Source of the DNA: Algibacter lectus
GTDB taxonomy: Bacteria > Bacteroidota > Bacteroidia > Flavobacteriales > Flavobacteriaceae
Direction of reading: 5' to 3'
NCBI RefSeq assembly: GCF_900112395.1
Contig: NZ_FOLN01000012.1
Location: 1-64,000, forward strand
Length of the DNA: 64,000 bases
This document shows positions 53,660-63,242 of this stretch, piece by piece (the stretch's first letter is position 1; each line of letters begins with the position of its first letter). The notes under the pieces are model-generated. The model was not told where the DNA came from, searched no databases, and saw only the letters and a program-made list of their open reading frames with translations. Position numbers and translations under genes: made by a program.

Positions 53660-54742
53660 TTATCCTAAAATTCGATTGAGTAGTTTTTGTTTTGCAATAT
53701 CATCATCACCACAAAGCCATTGCACCACGTTGTTCTCCCAAATATCGTCGTATTCTGTAGTGGTAATAATGTCGCGTTCTACGGCTAAATCTAAAATTTT
53801 CCCTGGGTATGATGATTGTTTATCACTTTCCATTTCTCCCAAAGGATACGGATCGTCTAGCCCCATGATAACTTGTTTAGAACCATGATTTCTAATAAGT
53901 AATTCCAAACCGCCAGTATCGTGCACCAAAGTATCAAAAAATATGTTTTTATGCCCCACGGCTTTTCTAGGGTGGTGTTTGCCTTCAAATAAATCGGGTC
54001 TACCATCGAAACCTTGTATACGTCTCCCTAAATTAATTTGTGCCAATTGCCCACCATGAGCAAAGCAAGTACGTATATTTGGGTATTTTTCTTGATAACC
54101 GTTTAATGTTAAAAAATGATATGCATCGCCACATTGTGCCAACATCCAAATAAGATGAAAACGCCAAGATGTGTTTTCTAATTTTATAAATTTTTCACCA
54201 TCGTAAGGGTGAATTTCAACGGCTAAATTGTATTTGTTAGCCAACTCGAAAATAGGTTCGTTTTCTTCATCAAAAATACAACGCCATGTGCCAATGGTAT
54301 CCATGTAGTGCGTTGGTAAGCAAAGCAATTGCATGCCATGCGTTTCTACGCAACGTTCAATTTCCCAACAGGCACTACGAATAAAACCTGGATGCACCAC
54401 AAAGCCACAAGTGAATTTACTAGGGTGTTCTCGCTGAATACGTGCGTTAAAATCATTTTGAAAACGTAACGCTTTTTTCATTTCTTCAACACGTAAACCA
54501 TTGCCATAAAGTTGCGATAGATTTAACACCACAGCATGATCTAGCTTGTTGCGCTCCATCCATTCTAATTTTTCGTCTAGGAAAAAACTAGAGTCGGTTA
54601 CGGGGCGTTTCCAATCTTTTTGAAGCATAAATTTCCGGTCTTTATCCACCCAAAAAATGCCTTTTTCTTGCATGTAATCAGGTATTTCTTCCGGATAGGG
54701 AAGTAAGTGGGAATGTCCGTTAATTCTAAGTTTACGTTTCAT
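53660..54742 (-). CDS. ACMSD-like amidohydrolase (2-amino-3-carboxymuconate-6-semialdehyde decarboxylase)
   Basis: 360 residues. Metal ligands typical of ACMSD: H10-x-H12 (NGHSHLLP), His in AVEIHPYDGE, His in CFAHGGQ and Asp in GLDDPYPLGEM. The enzyme removes CO2 from the ring-opened product of 3-hydroxyanthranilate dioxygenase and diverts the route away from quinolinate/NAD. The assignment leans on neighbouring kyn genes; another amidohydrolase-type decarboxylase is possible. Confidence 0.78.
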   Translation of the reverse strand: MKRKLRINGHSHLLPYPEEIPDYMQEKGIFWVDKDRKFMLQKDWKRPVTDSSFFLDEKLEWMERNKLDHAVVLNLSQLYGNGLRVEEMKKALRFQNDFNARIQREHPSKFTCGFVVHPGFIRSACWEIERCVETHGMQLLCLPTHYMDTIGTWRCIFDEENEPIFELANKYNLAVEIHPYDGEKFIKLENTSWRFHLIWMLAQCGDAYHFLTLNGYQEKYPNIRTCFAHGGQLAQINLGRRIQGFDGRPDLFEGKHHPRKAVGHKNIFFDTLVHDTGGLELLIRNHGSKQVIMGLDDPYPLGEMESDKQSSYPGKILDLAVERDIITTTEYDDIWENNVVQWLCGDDDIAKQKLLNRILG

Positions 54743-54752
54743 GTGTTTTGTT

Positions 54753-54765
54753 TCAGCGAAAGCGA
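54753..54765 (+). repeat. GCGAAAGCG element, copy 3 (one mismatch)
   Basis: TTCAGCGAAAGCG, one mismatch to copies 1 and 2, in the gap between the ACMSD-like and 3-hydroxyanthranilate dioxygenase genes. Confidence 0.45.
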
Positions 54766-54829
54766 AAAAAGTTTTATGTTGTTTAGAAAATACGACTTCA
54801 AACAGGAATATCTAAAGTTTTAAAAAGTG

Positions 54830-55363
54830 CTATTCAATTTTAACCTTTTTAGGAGGTTGCATAACTTCACTGCAATTTGGGCAGGTGCGTTTGTGCTGAT
54901 CGCTGTAATAATTATCGAAAATTTTAGGCATATCGGTTTCAATATTCTCTAGTGTAAAATCTTCTTCGTAAAGTTTGGTTACACAGTTTTCGCAAAACCA
55001 AACTAAAGCATCTTTAGTACCTTCTGGGCGTTTGTACTCGATAACTAAACCAACAGTGTTGGCTCCACGTTGCGGAGAATGTGGCACTTTTGCTGGTAAT
55101 AAATAAATATCACCTTCTTTTATATGTACATCTTTAGGCGTGCCTTTATCAATAATTTTTAAAACAATATCGCCTTCAATTTGATAGAAAAACTCTGGAG
55201 TTTCATTGTAATGATAATCTTTTCGGCTGTTTGGACCTCCAACAACCATAACAATAAAATCGGCATCTTTCCAAACCACTTTGTTACCAACGGGTGGTTT
55301 TAATAAATGTCTGTTTTCTTCAATCCAAGCTTTAAAATTTAAAGGAGAAACTAGTTTACTCAT
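54830..55363 (-). CDS. 3-hydroxyanthranilate 3,4-dioxygenase
   Basis: 177 residues. Cupin dioxygenase with Fe(II) ligands H51, E57 and H95 and substrate residues R47 and R99 at the expected places. The C-terminal rubredoxin-like iron site has C124, C127, C161 and C164. It opens the 3-hydroxyanthranilate ring. Also known as nbaC/kynC/haaO in other organisms. It lies between kmo and the ACMSD-like gene, the order of reactions. Confidence 0.95.
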   Translation of the reverse strand: MSKLVSPLNFKAWIEENRHLLKPPVGNKVVWKDADFIVMVVGGPNSRKDYHYNETPEFFYQIEGDIVLKIIDKGTPKDVHIKEGDIYLLPAKVPHSPQRGANTVGLVIEYKRPEGTKDALVWFCENCVTKLYEEDFTLENIETDMPKIFDNYYSDQHKRTCPNCSEVMQPPKKVKIE

Positions 55364-55463
55364 TTTTTATATTTTGAATTAAGTTTTTATAAAGTTACAA
55401 TTTATAATGAATTCTATATATTCCAAATGTTAAATATTAATTGGTTTTTGGAACTATAATATT

Positions 55464-56852
55464 CTAAAAAGCAGAATTTAGATTTAAGATGTTTTCGGTT
55501 TCTTGTTGCACCTTTTTTAGAATACTATTTAAGTTTTCTGATGGCGTTATACTTTGATTCTTTAAAAGACTAAGAATGGCTTTATCTTGAGCACGCCCTT
55601 TTAGCATAGCTTCTTGATAGCCTATGTTTTCGTTAAAAGTGACCAAGCTATATTTTGAAGAGTATTTGGTAGGAAACTCTTTTTCTAAAGCCATTTCTAT
55701 TTTACGCTTTTCTTGAAAAACAGGATGTGCCACATGATCGCGCATTTCTAAAAAGTTATCGAGTGCTAAATCTGCAATAGCATCAGTGTCTTTTTTACGA
55801 TGGTTTTCGTAACGTTCAAAAACGGTTTGCCAATCGCCTTCATGGTCATCTAAAATAGCATCAAATTCTACAACATCTTCAAAAGCAGCGTTCATGCCTT
55901 GGCCGTAAAAAGGGACAATAGCGTGAGCTGCATCGCCCATTAAAAGCGTATTGCCTTTGTAATGCCATGGCGAACATTTTACGGTGCCTAATGCGGCGGT
56001 TGGATTTTCAAAAAAGTCTTGTGTTAAATTCGGCATGAGCTCTAAAGCATCTGGGAATTCTTTGTGGAAAAAGGTTTCTACTCGTTCTGGTGTGGTTAAA
56101 TTATCAAAATTATATTCGCCTTCGCTGTAACTTAAAAATAAAGTGACGGTAAAACTTCCGTCTAAATTAGGTAAAGCAATAAGCATAAAATCGCCTCGAG
56201 GCCAAATATGCAATGCGTTTTTGTGTGTTTTGTAATCGCCCGATTTTGTTGGAAGTATGCTTAATTCTTTATAGCCGTGAGATAGGTAATCTTGCGAAAA
56301 ACTAAATAGGAATTTTTTACCTAAAAAATAACTTTTTCTTAAAGCAGATCCTGCGCCATCGGTAGCAATTATAATATCGGCGTTTTCTGTAAAATCGAGT
56401 TTGGTTTCGTAATCTTTAAATAAGGCAGAAGTGTTTTCAAAATCTACTGATTTACATTTTTTATTGAAATATATATATACATTTTCGTGTCGTTCGGCTT
56501 CATTTAAAAGAAGGCTGTTTAAATCGCCACGAGAAATGGAGTTAATGTATTCGTGAGTTCTTCCGCTGTAATTAGATTGAAAGGTGTTACCTTCTTTATC
56601 ATGAATCATACGGCCATGCATGGGAATGGATAAGGCTTGCGCTTTATCTTCTAAACCAACAAGTTTCATGGCTTTGTTACCACGATCGGAAAAGGCTAAA
56701 TTTATAGAGCGGCCTGCACTAATGTCTACTTTTCGTAAATCGGGACGCATTTCGAAAACCGAAACGCGATATCCGCGCTGCCCCATGCGTAAAGCAAGTA
56801 AACTTCCGCAAAGTCCTGCGCCTATAATAATTACGTTTTGCTGTTTACTCAT
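55464..56852 (-). CDS. kmo: kynurenine 3-monooxygenase
   Basis: 462 residues. FAD-dependent aromatic hydroxylase: GxGxxG at 11-16 (GAGLCG), GRSINLAFSDRG and LMGDAAHAIVPFYGQGMNAAFEDV for FAD and substrate. It hydroxylates L-kynurenine to 3-hydroxykynurenine with NADPH. It overlaps the kynU gene by 8 bases. Confidence 0.95.
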   Translation of the reverse strand: MSKQQNVIIIGAGLCGSLLALRMGQRGYRVSVFEMRPDLRKVDISAGRSINLAFSDRGNKAMKLVGLEDKAQALSIPMHGRMIHDKEGNTFQSNYSGRTHEYINSISRGDLNSLLLNEAERHENVYIYFNKKCKSVDFENTSALFKDYETKLDFTENADIIIATDGAGSALRKSYFLGKKFLFSFSQDYLSHGYKELSILPTKSGDYKTHKNALHIWPRGDFMLIALPNLDGSFTVTLFLSYSEGEYNFDNLTTPERVETFFHKEFPDALELMPNLTQDFFENPTAALGTVKCSPWHYKGNTLLMGDAAHAIVPFYGQGMNAAFEDVVEFDAILDDHEGDWQTVFERYENHRKKDTDAIADLALDNFLEMRDHVAHPVFQEKRKIEMALEKEFPTKYSSKYSLVTFNENIGYQEAMLKGRAQDKAILSLLKNQSITPSENLNSILKKVQQETENILNLNSAF

Positions 56853-58116
56853 TTAAAATAGTTTTTAATTTTTCAACTAATTGGTATACATCTTCGAAAG
56901 AATTGTATAGAGGTACAGGTGCACAGCGAATTACATCGGGCTCGCGCCAATCGCTAATTACACCAGCTTCGGTGAGTTTGTTATGTAATGTTTTGTTTGC
57001 ATTTTTAACTTGAATAGAAAGCTGGCAACCACGCTCGTCTGGGTTTGTTGGTGTAATGATTTTAATAGCATCTTCGCTTAAATCATTAAGTAAAAACTCG
57101 AAATAACCAGTTAGTTTTTTAGATTTTGCTGTGAGTTTTTCTATACCAACTTCTTGAAACATATCTAAAGAAGCTTTTATTGCTGCCATAGATAAAATAG
57201 GCGGGTTACTAAGTTGCCAACCTTCTGCTCCAGGAAGTTGGTCGAATTCACCACGCATATTAAAACGTGTTTTTTTATTATGGCTCCACCAGCCTGTAAA
57301 TCTATTTAACTCTCTATTATGGGCATGGCGCTCGTGTACAAAACAGCCCGCCAAGCTACCAGGACCAGCGTTTAAGTATTTATAAGTGCACCAAACAGCA
57401 AAATCGGCACCAGAATCGTGTAAATTTAATTGAACATTTCCTGCACCGTGAGCACAATCGAAACCAACATTACAACCATATTTATGGCCTAACGTTGCAA
57501 TACGTTTTAAATCGAAAAATTGACCGGTATAATAGTTTATGCCACCAAGCATAATTAGGGCAATTTCATCGCCTTGAGCTTCTAAAATAGCTTCTAAATC
57601 ATCATAATTTAAAAGTTCTTCGCCTTCTCTAGGTTTCCAAAGTACAACACCTTCTTTATCATCATATCCGTGGTGACGTAATTGCGATTCTACAGCATAT
57701 TTATCTGAAGGAAAAGCATCACTTTCAATTAAAATTTTATAGCGTTTTTTTGTTGGTTTGTAAAATGAAACCATCATAAAATGTAGGTTGGCAGTAAGCG
57801 TATTCATTACAATAACCTCAATTGGTTTTGCGCCAACAACATGTGCCATACTTTCAGTTAAAAACTCATGGTATGGTAACCAAGGTGTTTTAGCTTCAAA
57901 ATGACCTTCTACACCTAAGTTTGCCCAGTCTTCTAGTTCTTGGTTAATATATTGTTTTGTCGCTTTTGGTTGTAGCCCAAGCGAATTCCCTGTCATGTAA
58001 ATAAGTGGTTCCCCATTTTTGTTTTTTGGTAAGTAGAATGCGTCGCGATACGATTTTAATATATCGTTTTGGTCCTGCTGTTTTGCAAATTCTAGACCTG
58101 TTTTAAATTCAGACAA
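56845..58116 (-). CDS. kynU: kynureninase
   Basis: 423 residues. PLP enzyme with the active-site Lys in CTYKYLNAGPGS and family segments MTGNSLGLQPKA, GVEGHFEAKTPWLPYHEF and FTGWWSHNKKTRFNM. It cleaves (3-hydroxy)kynurenine to (3-hydroxy)anthranilate and alanine. First gene of the minus-strand kynurenine run. Confidence 0.95.
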   Translation of the reverse strand: MSEFKTGLEFAKQQDQNDILKSYRDAFYLPKNKNGEPLIYMTGNSLGLQPKATKQYINQELEDWANLGVEGHFEAKTPWLPYHEFLTESMAHVVGAKPIEVIVMNTLTANLHFMMVSFYKPTKKRYKILIESDAFPSDKYAVESQLRHHGYDDKEGVVLWKPREGEELLNYDDLEAILEAQGDEIALIMLGGINYYTGQFFDLKRIATLGHKYGCNVGFDCAHGAGNVQLNLHDSGADFAVWCTYKYLNAGPGSLAGCFVHERHAHNRELNRFTGWWSHNKKTRFNMRGEFDQLPGAEGWQLSNPPILSMAAIKASLDMFQEVGIEKLTAKSKKLTGYFEFLLNDLSEDAIKIITPTNPDERGCQLSIQVKNANKTLHNKLTEAGVISDWREPDVIRCAPVPLYNSFEDVYQLVEKLKTILNE

Positions 58117-58141
58117 AGGTTTGTGGATTTTCTGTTCCTAG

Positions 58142-58149
58142 CAAAAATA
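58142..58149 (-). promoter_or_regulatory. -7 promoter-like element before kynU
   Basis: Minus strand TATTTTTG matches TAnnTTTG, 25 bases before the kynU ATG; -33 is unclear. Confidence 0.4.
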
Positions 58150-58244
58150 AAACAATTATATCAAATAAAAACTTGACTTAAATCTAATTCATTTTGTAGG
58201 AATTGTTTAACTTTATTGAATTAACGAATAAAACAAAAGTGTCC

Positions 58245-59621
58245 ATGTTAGGTGATATTTGGAAATCTTATGTACAAAGGTACGTCCGGTATAGTAGATT
58301 TTCAGAACGAGAAGAAAAAGAAGGGTTGCCATATTTTAGAGATAAACTTTTTATTTCTATTTTATTATTAACTTTTGTCTTAGGTTTATTTTCTTATGTA
58401 CCTAGTACTTATGTCGCCATTGCTAGGGGTGAAGATATAATTGCCGTTCTAAATACATGTACTGTTTTGGTGTTAATCTTTACGGTGTTTTATCGAGGAC
58501 TTAGTTTTTATGCCAAGAAAATATTGTTTTCAATTAATTTCTTTATCCTATCTATTGTCATGTTTGTGGTGCTTGGGTTCGAGGGGAATGGGAGCGTGCT
58601 AATATTTGCATTATCTATTTTAATCACGCTTTTTAATGGTAAAAAACATGGACTGTTTTCTATTTTAATTATCGCGATTTTTTATGGGGTTTTATTATTG
58701 GGTTCATGTTTTAATCTTTTTTATCTCCCCATTTTTGAACAGTATGAGTTTCAACTCTTAGCTATTATTACGTTGAATAATTTATTATTTAACCTGCTTT
58801 TAGTTCTTTCTGTTTCATTTTTAATAAACCAATTACATACTGCTTTATTAAAAGAAAATGAATTACAAAATGAGTTGTTTAAAAAGCATAATAATGTGGT
58901 AGAAGCAAAAAACAGGGTTGAGAAATCGGATAAATTAAAATCGGCGTTTTTAGCTAATATGAGTCATGAAATTAGAACACCGATGTACGGTATCTTAGGC
59001 TGTGCACAGTTTTTGAGGGAATACAATGAAGATGATCCAGATTACCAGGAATACATAGAGGTTATCGAGGATAGTGGTGAGCAGTTATTGGATATTATGA
59101 CGGATATTATTAATATTTCTATTATAGAATCTGGTTTAATGATTACAAATATTAAAATGTTTAATATCAACGATAATATAAATACCATTTACAATGCATT
59201 TTTACCAGAAGCAGAAGAAAAAGGTATCGTGTTTATTTTAAATAATTCTATTGCTATACAAGATGCTTACATAAGTTCGGATAGCGATAAGGTAACTTCT
59301 GTTTTAAAATATCTTATAAAAAATGCTATAAAATATACAGATGAGGGTATAGTTGAATTAACATGCGAGCGCCAAGACGAGAGCCTTATAGCATTTAATT
59401 TAAAAGATACAGGTATTGGGATCCATGAGGATAATTTCGAGAATATTTTCGATACCTTTTATCAAGTAGATGTTGAAAATGTTAATGCCCTACATGGTTC
59501 TGGTGTGGGTTTAACTATAGCAAAAGCCTATATAGAAATGCTTGGTGGTAGCATATCTTTAAAAAGCGAAGTTGATGTAGGCACCTCGTTTTTGTTTACA
59601 ATGAAGGTGAACTTAGCCTAA
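58245..59621 (+). CDS. membrane sensor histidine kinase (HisKA type)
   Basis: 458 residues from ATG 58245; the longer frame uses TTG 58203. About six membrane segments (residues ~35-200), a short coiled coil (LLKENELQNELFKKHNNVVEAKNRVEKSDKLKSAFLANMSHEIRTPM), HisKA with the phospho-acceptor His in MSHEIRTPM and HATPase_c (N-box ILKNAIKYT-like LIKNAIKYTDEG, G-boxes DTGIGIHEDNFENIF and GSGVGLTIA). No receiver domain and no response-regulator gene next to it, so it is an orphan. Signal unknown. Confidence 0.9.
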   Translation: MLGDIWKSYVQRYVRYSRFSEREEKEGLPYFRDKLFISILLLTFVLGLFSYVPSTYVAIARGEDIIAVLNTCTVLVLIFTVFYRGLSFYAKKILFSINFFILSIVMFVVLGFEGNGSVLIFALSILITLFNGKKHGLFSILIIAIFYGVLLLGSCFNLFYLPIFEQYEFQLLAIITLNNLLFNLLLVLSVSFLINQLHTALLKENELQNELFKKHNNVVEAKNRVEKSDKLKSAFLANMSHEIRTPMYGILGCAQFLREYNEDDPDYQEYIEVIEDSGEQLLDIMTDIINISIIESGLMITNIKMFNINDNINTIYNAFLPEAEEKGIVFILNNSIAIQDAYISSDSDKVTSVLKYLIKNAIKYTDEGIVELTCERQDESLIAFNLKDTGIGIHEDNFENIFDTFYQVDVENVNALHGSGVGLTIAKAYIEMLGGSISLKSEVDVGTSFLFTMKVNLA

Positions 59622-59632
59622 AATTGTTCTTT

Positions 59633-60295
59633 TTATTTTATAGAAATATTAGTGAAATTTAAATTCCAATTACCATTTGGTTTTTTGTGATCTGCAGCAA
59701 GTTTTAACCCGTTAATGTCTTTATAGTTTTCGAAAGTAGTCATCATCGATGGTTCTTTTTGATTGGCTTTTCTAAAAATCCATTCTTTAATTAAAAAGTG
59801 ATCATCATAAAAAATATCGTAAGCATCGCCGGGTGTGTAGCCGCCATCGTTAGAATAGGTTAACGTTATTTTATTTAAAGCCGTTTTACTTATTGGAGCT
59901 TCTGTTTTAACTGGCGTGGAAATGGTTGTTCCAGAATCCCAAACTAATTGAAATGGTATAAGCAACCAGAATTTATCGTTAATAAAACCTGGGTCTACTT
60001 TTAAGCTAATAGAATCTAATGCAGAGCGGTTGTAACTAATAGTATCTGTGCTTGTAATAGATGTGATATCGTTAGTTTTAGGTTTCCAAACCCAGCGTCT
60101 TTCAAAGTGTGTACTATCTTTATCTACGTTAAAAGTAAAAGCAATTTCATTAACATTTTTCCAGTTTTCATAACCGTGGGCATTGGCTATTTTTTCAGCA
60201 ATGGTTAATGGTTTCACTTCAGGAATAGATTTGGTATTGTCTTTACAAGATGTAATTAATAGTGTTATTAGAGTTATGTAGATGAAGTTTTTCAT
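59633..60295 (-). CDS. hypothetical lipoprotein
   Basis: 220 residues. Lipoprotein signal MKNFIYITLITLLITSCKDN (lipobox ITSC). The body is LolA/LolB-like in look (ENWKNVNEIAFTFNVDKDSTHFERRWVWKP...; YDIFYDDHFLIKEWIFRKANQKEPSMMTTFENYKDINGLKL), a pattern seen in Bacteroidota outer-membrane lipoproteins, but the family is not certain. Convergent with the sensor kinase (11-base gap) and divergent from the methyltransferase gene. Confidence 0.72.
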   Translation of the reverse strand: MKNFIYITLITLLITSCKDNTKSIPEVKPLTIAEKIANAHGYENWKNVNEIAFTFNVDKDSTHFERRWVWKPKTNDITSITSTDTISYNRSALDSISLKVDPGFINDKFWLLIPFQLVWDSGTTISTPVKTEAPISKTALNKITLTYSNDGGYTPGDAYDIFYDDHFLIKEWIFRKANQKEPSMMTTFENYKDINGLKLAADHKKPNGNWNLNFTNISIK

Positions 60296-60326
60296 AATTT
60301 AGATTTTTTGTAAAGATACTTTGAAG

Positions 60327-61127
60327 ATGACAAATAATACTAAATATTTTAAAACGAATAAGGCTACTTGGAATCAGAAAGTAAAAGTACATGCCGAAAG
60401 TGATATGTATAATATGGAAGCTTTTAAAAAAGGAAGGTCTTCTTTAATGTCTTACGAGTTGGATGCTTTGGGAGATGTAAAAGGAAAATCTCTTCTCCAT
60501 TTACAATGTCATTTTGGACAAGATACTTTAAGTTGGAGTAGGCTAGGTGCTAAATGTACTGGTGTAGATTTAAGTGATGAGGGTATAAAACTTGCAAAAT
60601 CTTTAAGTGAAGAATTAGAGTTAGATGCTCAGTTTGTATGTTGCAATGTCTTGGAAACGTCTCAGTATATAAAAGAAGAGTTCGATATTGTATTTACAAG
60701 TTATGGCGTTATTGGGTGGTTACCCGATTTAAAACCTTGGGGAAGAATGATAGCCGAACGCCTGAAACAAGGTGGGACTTTTTTTATGGCGGAGTTTCAC
60801 CCCATAGTTTGGATGTTTGATTATTTAAATGAAAAACCAATAATGACTTATGGCTATATGCAAGATGAGGTGATTTATGAAGAGTATGAAGGTACATACG
60901 CTGACCAAGAATCGGCAATAACGAGTAAAGAATATGGTTGGAATCATGGTTTAGGTGAAGTGATTTCTGCACTTACCGAAGCCGGATTACATATTGAGTG
61001 TTTAACCGAACATAATGAGAGCCCTTACAATGTATTGCCGAATTTGACTGAAGCCGATAACGGTATGTTTGTAACCCAGGATAAATTATATCCTTTAATT
61101 TTCACTTTAAAAGCGACTAAGGTTTAG
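60327..61127 (+). CDS. class I SAM-dependent methyltransferase
   Basis: 266 residues from ATG 60327 (TTG 60321 is the longer alternative). SAM-binding segment SLLHLQCHFGQDTLSWSRLGAKCTGVDLSDEGI and FDIVFTSYGVIGWLPDL place it in the methyltransferase 11/25-like group. Substrate unknown. Divergent from the lipoprotein and convergent with the alpha/beta hydrolase gene. Confidence 0.88.
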   Translation: MTNNTKYFKTNKATWNQKVKVHAESDMYNMEAFKKGRSSLMSYELDALGDVKGKSLLHLQCHFGQDTLSWSRLGAKCTGVDLSDEGIKLAKSLSEELELDAQFVCCNVLETSQYIKEEFDIVFTSYGVIGWLPDLKPWGRMIAERLKQGGTFFMAEFHPIVWMFDYLNEKPIMTYGYMQDEVIYEEYEGTYADQESAITSKEYGWNHGLGEVISALTEAGLHIECLTEHNESPYNVLPNLTEADNGMFVTQDKLYPLIFTLKATKV

Positions 61128-61140
61128 GAAAGTAGCTTTT

Positions 61141-62103
61141 TTATTTTATATCATGTTTATCTAAAAATTTCAAGATTAACTCGGCTATTTCTCGTGTTTT
61201 TTCTTCAGCAGCAAAATGGCCTGCATCCAAAAGGTGAAGCTCTGCGTTTGGCAAATCTTTTAAGTAAGCTTCAGCTCCATTTGCATTAAATTTTAAATCT
61301 TTTTTACCCCATACAATTAGTGTTTTGGGGTGATTTTTATTTAACATGTTTTGCCATTGTGGATAGCTCAATAAATTGGTGTTGTAATCCTGAAATAGTT
61401 GTACCTGTATGTCTCTATCTTTTTTTGAATTTAGAAAAGCCAAATCGTGTGTCCATGCATCTGGGCTTTGTATATTCATATTTGTTTCATCCAAATCAAA
61501 TAAATACTGCTTGTTAATCACGGCATCTTTTCCGGTTAGGCTGTATAAAAAATCATATTGTGTTTTAGAGGTGTCGGATTGAGCTGTTCTAAAAAAGTGT
61601 TGCCTTTTTTCGGTTAGACCATCAAGATAAGCATTTGCGTTTTGCACAATTAAAGCATCAATACGGTTAGGGTTTTCCATCATCATTCTATAACCTATAG
61701 GAGCTCCAAAATCTTGCATATACATCACATAGTTTTCAATGTGGAGTGTTTCTAAAAGTTTCTGAGTATAATTGGCTAATAAATCAAAGGTATATTTAGT
61801 TGTTTTCGGGTCTAGGTGAGCGCTATAACCCGAGCCTAAATTATCTGGCGCAATAACATAGTAGTGCGTTGATAGCATAGGAATTAAATTTCTATAGGAA
61901 TGTGAAGACGATGGATAACCATGAAGTAAAACTATAACTGGATTCTTCTTATCACCAGCAGCTCTGTAAAACAATTTTACACTATCAATCTCGGCATAGT
62001 TGTATGTGGTTGCGGGAGGTAAAAAGAAGTTGTTATCTTCTTTAATACTGTTACATCCAAATAATGACAGGCTTAAAATTGAAATAATTATTAAGTGTTT
62101 CAT
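61141..62103 (-). CDS. lipoprotein alpha/beta hydrolase (Asp-nucleophile type)
   Basis: 320 residues. Lipoprotein signal MKHLIIISILSLSLFGCNS (lipobox LFGC). Alpha/beta hydrolase core: oxyanion HGYPSSSHSY, nucleophile elbow MQDFGAPIGYR with Asp as in haloalkane dehalogenases and epoxide hydrolases, and the C-terminal His in DAGHFAAEE. Probably located in the envelope. Paralogue of the next gene upstream on the same strand; substrate unknown. Confidence 0.88.
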   Translation of the reverse strand: MKHLIIISILSLSLFGCNSIKEDNNFFLPPATTYNYAEIDSVKLFYRAAGDKKNPVIVLLHGYPSSSHSYRNLIPMLSTHYYVIAPDNLGSGYSAHLDPKTTKYTFDLLANYTQKLLETLHIENYVMYMQDFGAPIGYRMMMENPNRIDALIVQNANAYLDGLTEKRQHFFRTAQSDTSKTQYDFLYSLTGKDAVINKQYLFDLDETNMNIQSPDAWTHDLAFLNSKKDRDIQVQLFQDYNTNLLSYPQWQNMLNKNHPKTLIVWGKKDLKFNANGAEAYLKDLPNAELHLLDAGHFAAEEKTREIAELILKFLDKHDIK

Positions 62104-62151
62104 TGTTTTTGTTTTCAGGTTGAAAATTGCTGATTGAGAGATTAGACGTAT

Positions 62152-63126
62152 TTATTTTGTATGCTTGCGCATAAAGCTCCTCATTTTTTTAATAATAGCA
62201 TCGCCATCTTCTTCCAAAGCAAAATGCCCCGTATCGTAAATGTTGTAATCAATATTTGTAACATCCTTTTTAAAGGCTGCTGCACCACTTTCAGGAAAAA
62301 AGGCATCATTTTTACCCCAAACAATTAATAAAGGCGGTTGATTGTCTCTTAAATATTGTTGCCATTTTGGGTATAATTTTACATTGTTTTGGTAATCGTA
62401 AAATAAATCTAAATTTACAGCATGAGCATCCGGTCTAGAAAGTCTTAAGTAATCTAAATTCCAGTTATCTGGATTTACGGTTTCTATATTTCTAACGCCG
62501 TGTGTGTATTGCCATTTTAATCCTTCTAAAGAAAAGGCTGGTAATAATGCTGTTTCGGTAGTTTCGTTTCTGTCTTTCCAAAGCGCTCTAATACCTTGCC
62601 AAGCATCTCCTAAACCTGCCTCGTAAGCATTTCCATTTTGATTAATTATGGCTGTAATTCTTTCTGGGTTTGCAGTGGCAAGCCTGAAACCAATTGGGGC
62701 ACCATAATCCTGAATCATTATAGCGTAATTGTTAATATTCTTTTTTTCAAGAAAAGCGTTTATGGTTGTCGCTAGGTTATCAAAAGTGTATTCGAATGTT
62801 TTTGAATCTGGAAAATCACTATTACCAAAACCAGGATAATCAGGAGCGATGAGGTGATACTCATTTGATAACTGATTTAATACTTTTCTGTATTGATGTG
62901 ATGATGCGGGAAAACCATGTAGTAAAACAATACTTGGGTTTTCAGGGTTTCCAGCTTCTCGGTAGGCTATATTTATCCCGTTGACTTCGATGGATTTGTA
63001 GGCTACATTTTCATGCTGAATGGAGGTTTCTGTTTTTGTTTCTACTCTGTTGGTTTGTGCTGAGGTGTTGTCTTTACAAGAAGCAAAAAGGAGTAGGATG
63101 GATATTGCGTAAATTATATTTTTCAT
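62152..63126 (-). CDS. lipoprotein alpha/beta hydrolase (paralogue)
   Basis: 324 residues. Lipoprotein signal MKNIIYAISILLLFASCKDN (lipobox FASC). HGFPASSHQYR, Asp elbow IQDYGAPIGFR and DTGHFALEE mirror the downstream paralogue, so the pair comes from a tandem duplication with divergence. Dehalogenase/epoxide hydrolase-like fold; substrate unknown. It is 48 bases upstream of the paralogue and 116 bases downstream of the SDR gene. Confidence 0.88.
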   Translation of the reverse strand: MKNIIYAISILLLFASCKDNTSAQTNRVETKTETSIQHENVAYKSIEVNGINIAYREAGNPENPSIVLLHGFPASSHQYRKVLNQLSNEYHLIAPDYPGFGNSDFPDSKTFEYTFDNLATTINAFLEKKNINNYAIMIQDYGAPIGFRLATANPERITAIINQNGNAYEAGLGDAWQGIRALWKDRNETTETALLPAFSLEGLKWQYTHGVRNIETVNPDNWNLDYLRLSRPDAHAVNLDLFYDYQNNVKLYPKWQQYLRDNQPPLLIVWGKNDAFFPESGAAAFKKDVTNIDYNIYDTGHFALEEDGDAIIKKMRSFMRKHTK

Positions 63127-63194
63127 AATGTATTATGTAAGTGTTTATTCCATTTTAATGCTATTAATCAAATGGGTTTAAATTAAAATGAAAT

Positions 63195-63229
63195 AAAAAG
63201 CCGTAGTATTTTGTTTACTATGGCTTTTA
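63195..63229 (-). terminator. terminator after the SDR gene
   Basis: A 13-bp stem with one G-U pair (63196-63208 with 63216-63228), minus-strand T-rich tail. It is 14 bases past the SDR stop. Confidence 0.8.
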
Positions 63230-63242
63230 TCATGATATGTTT

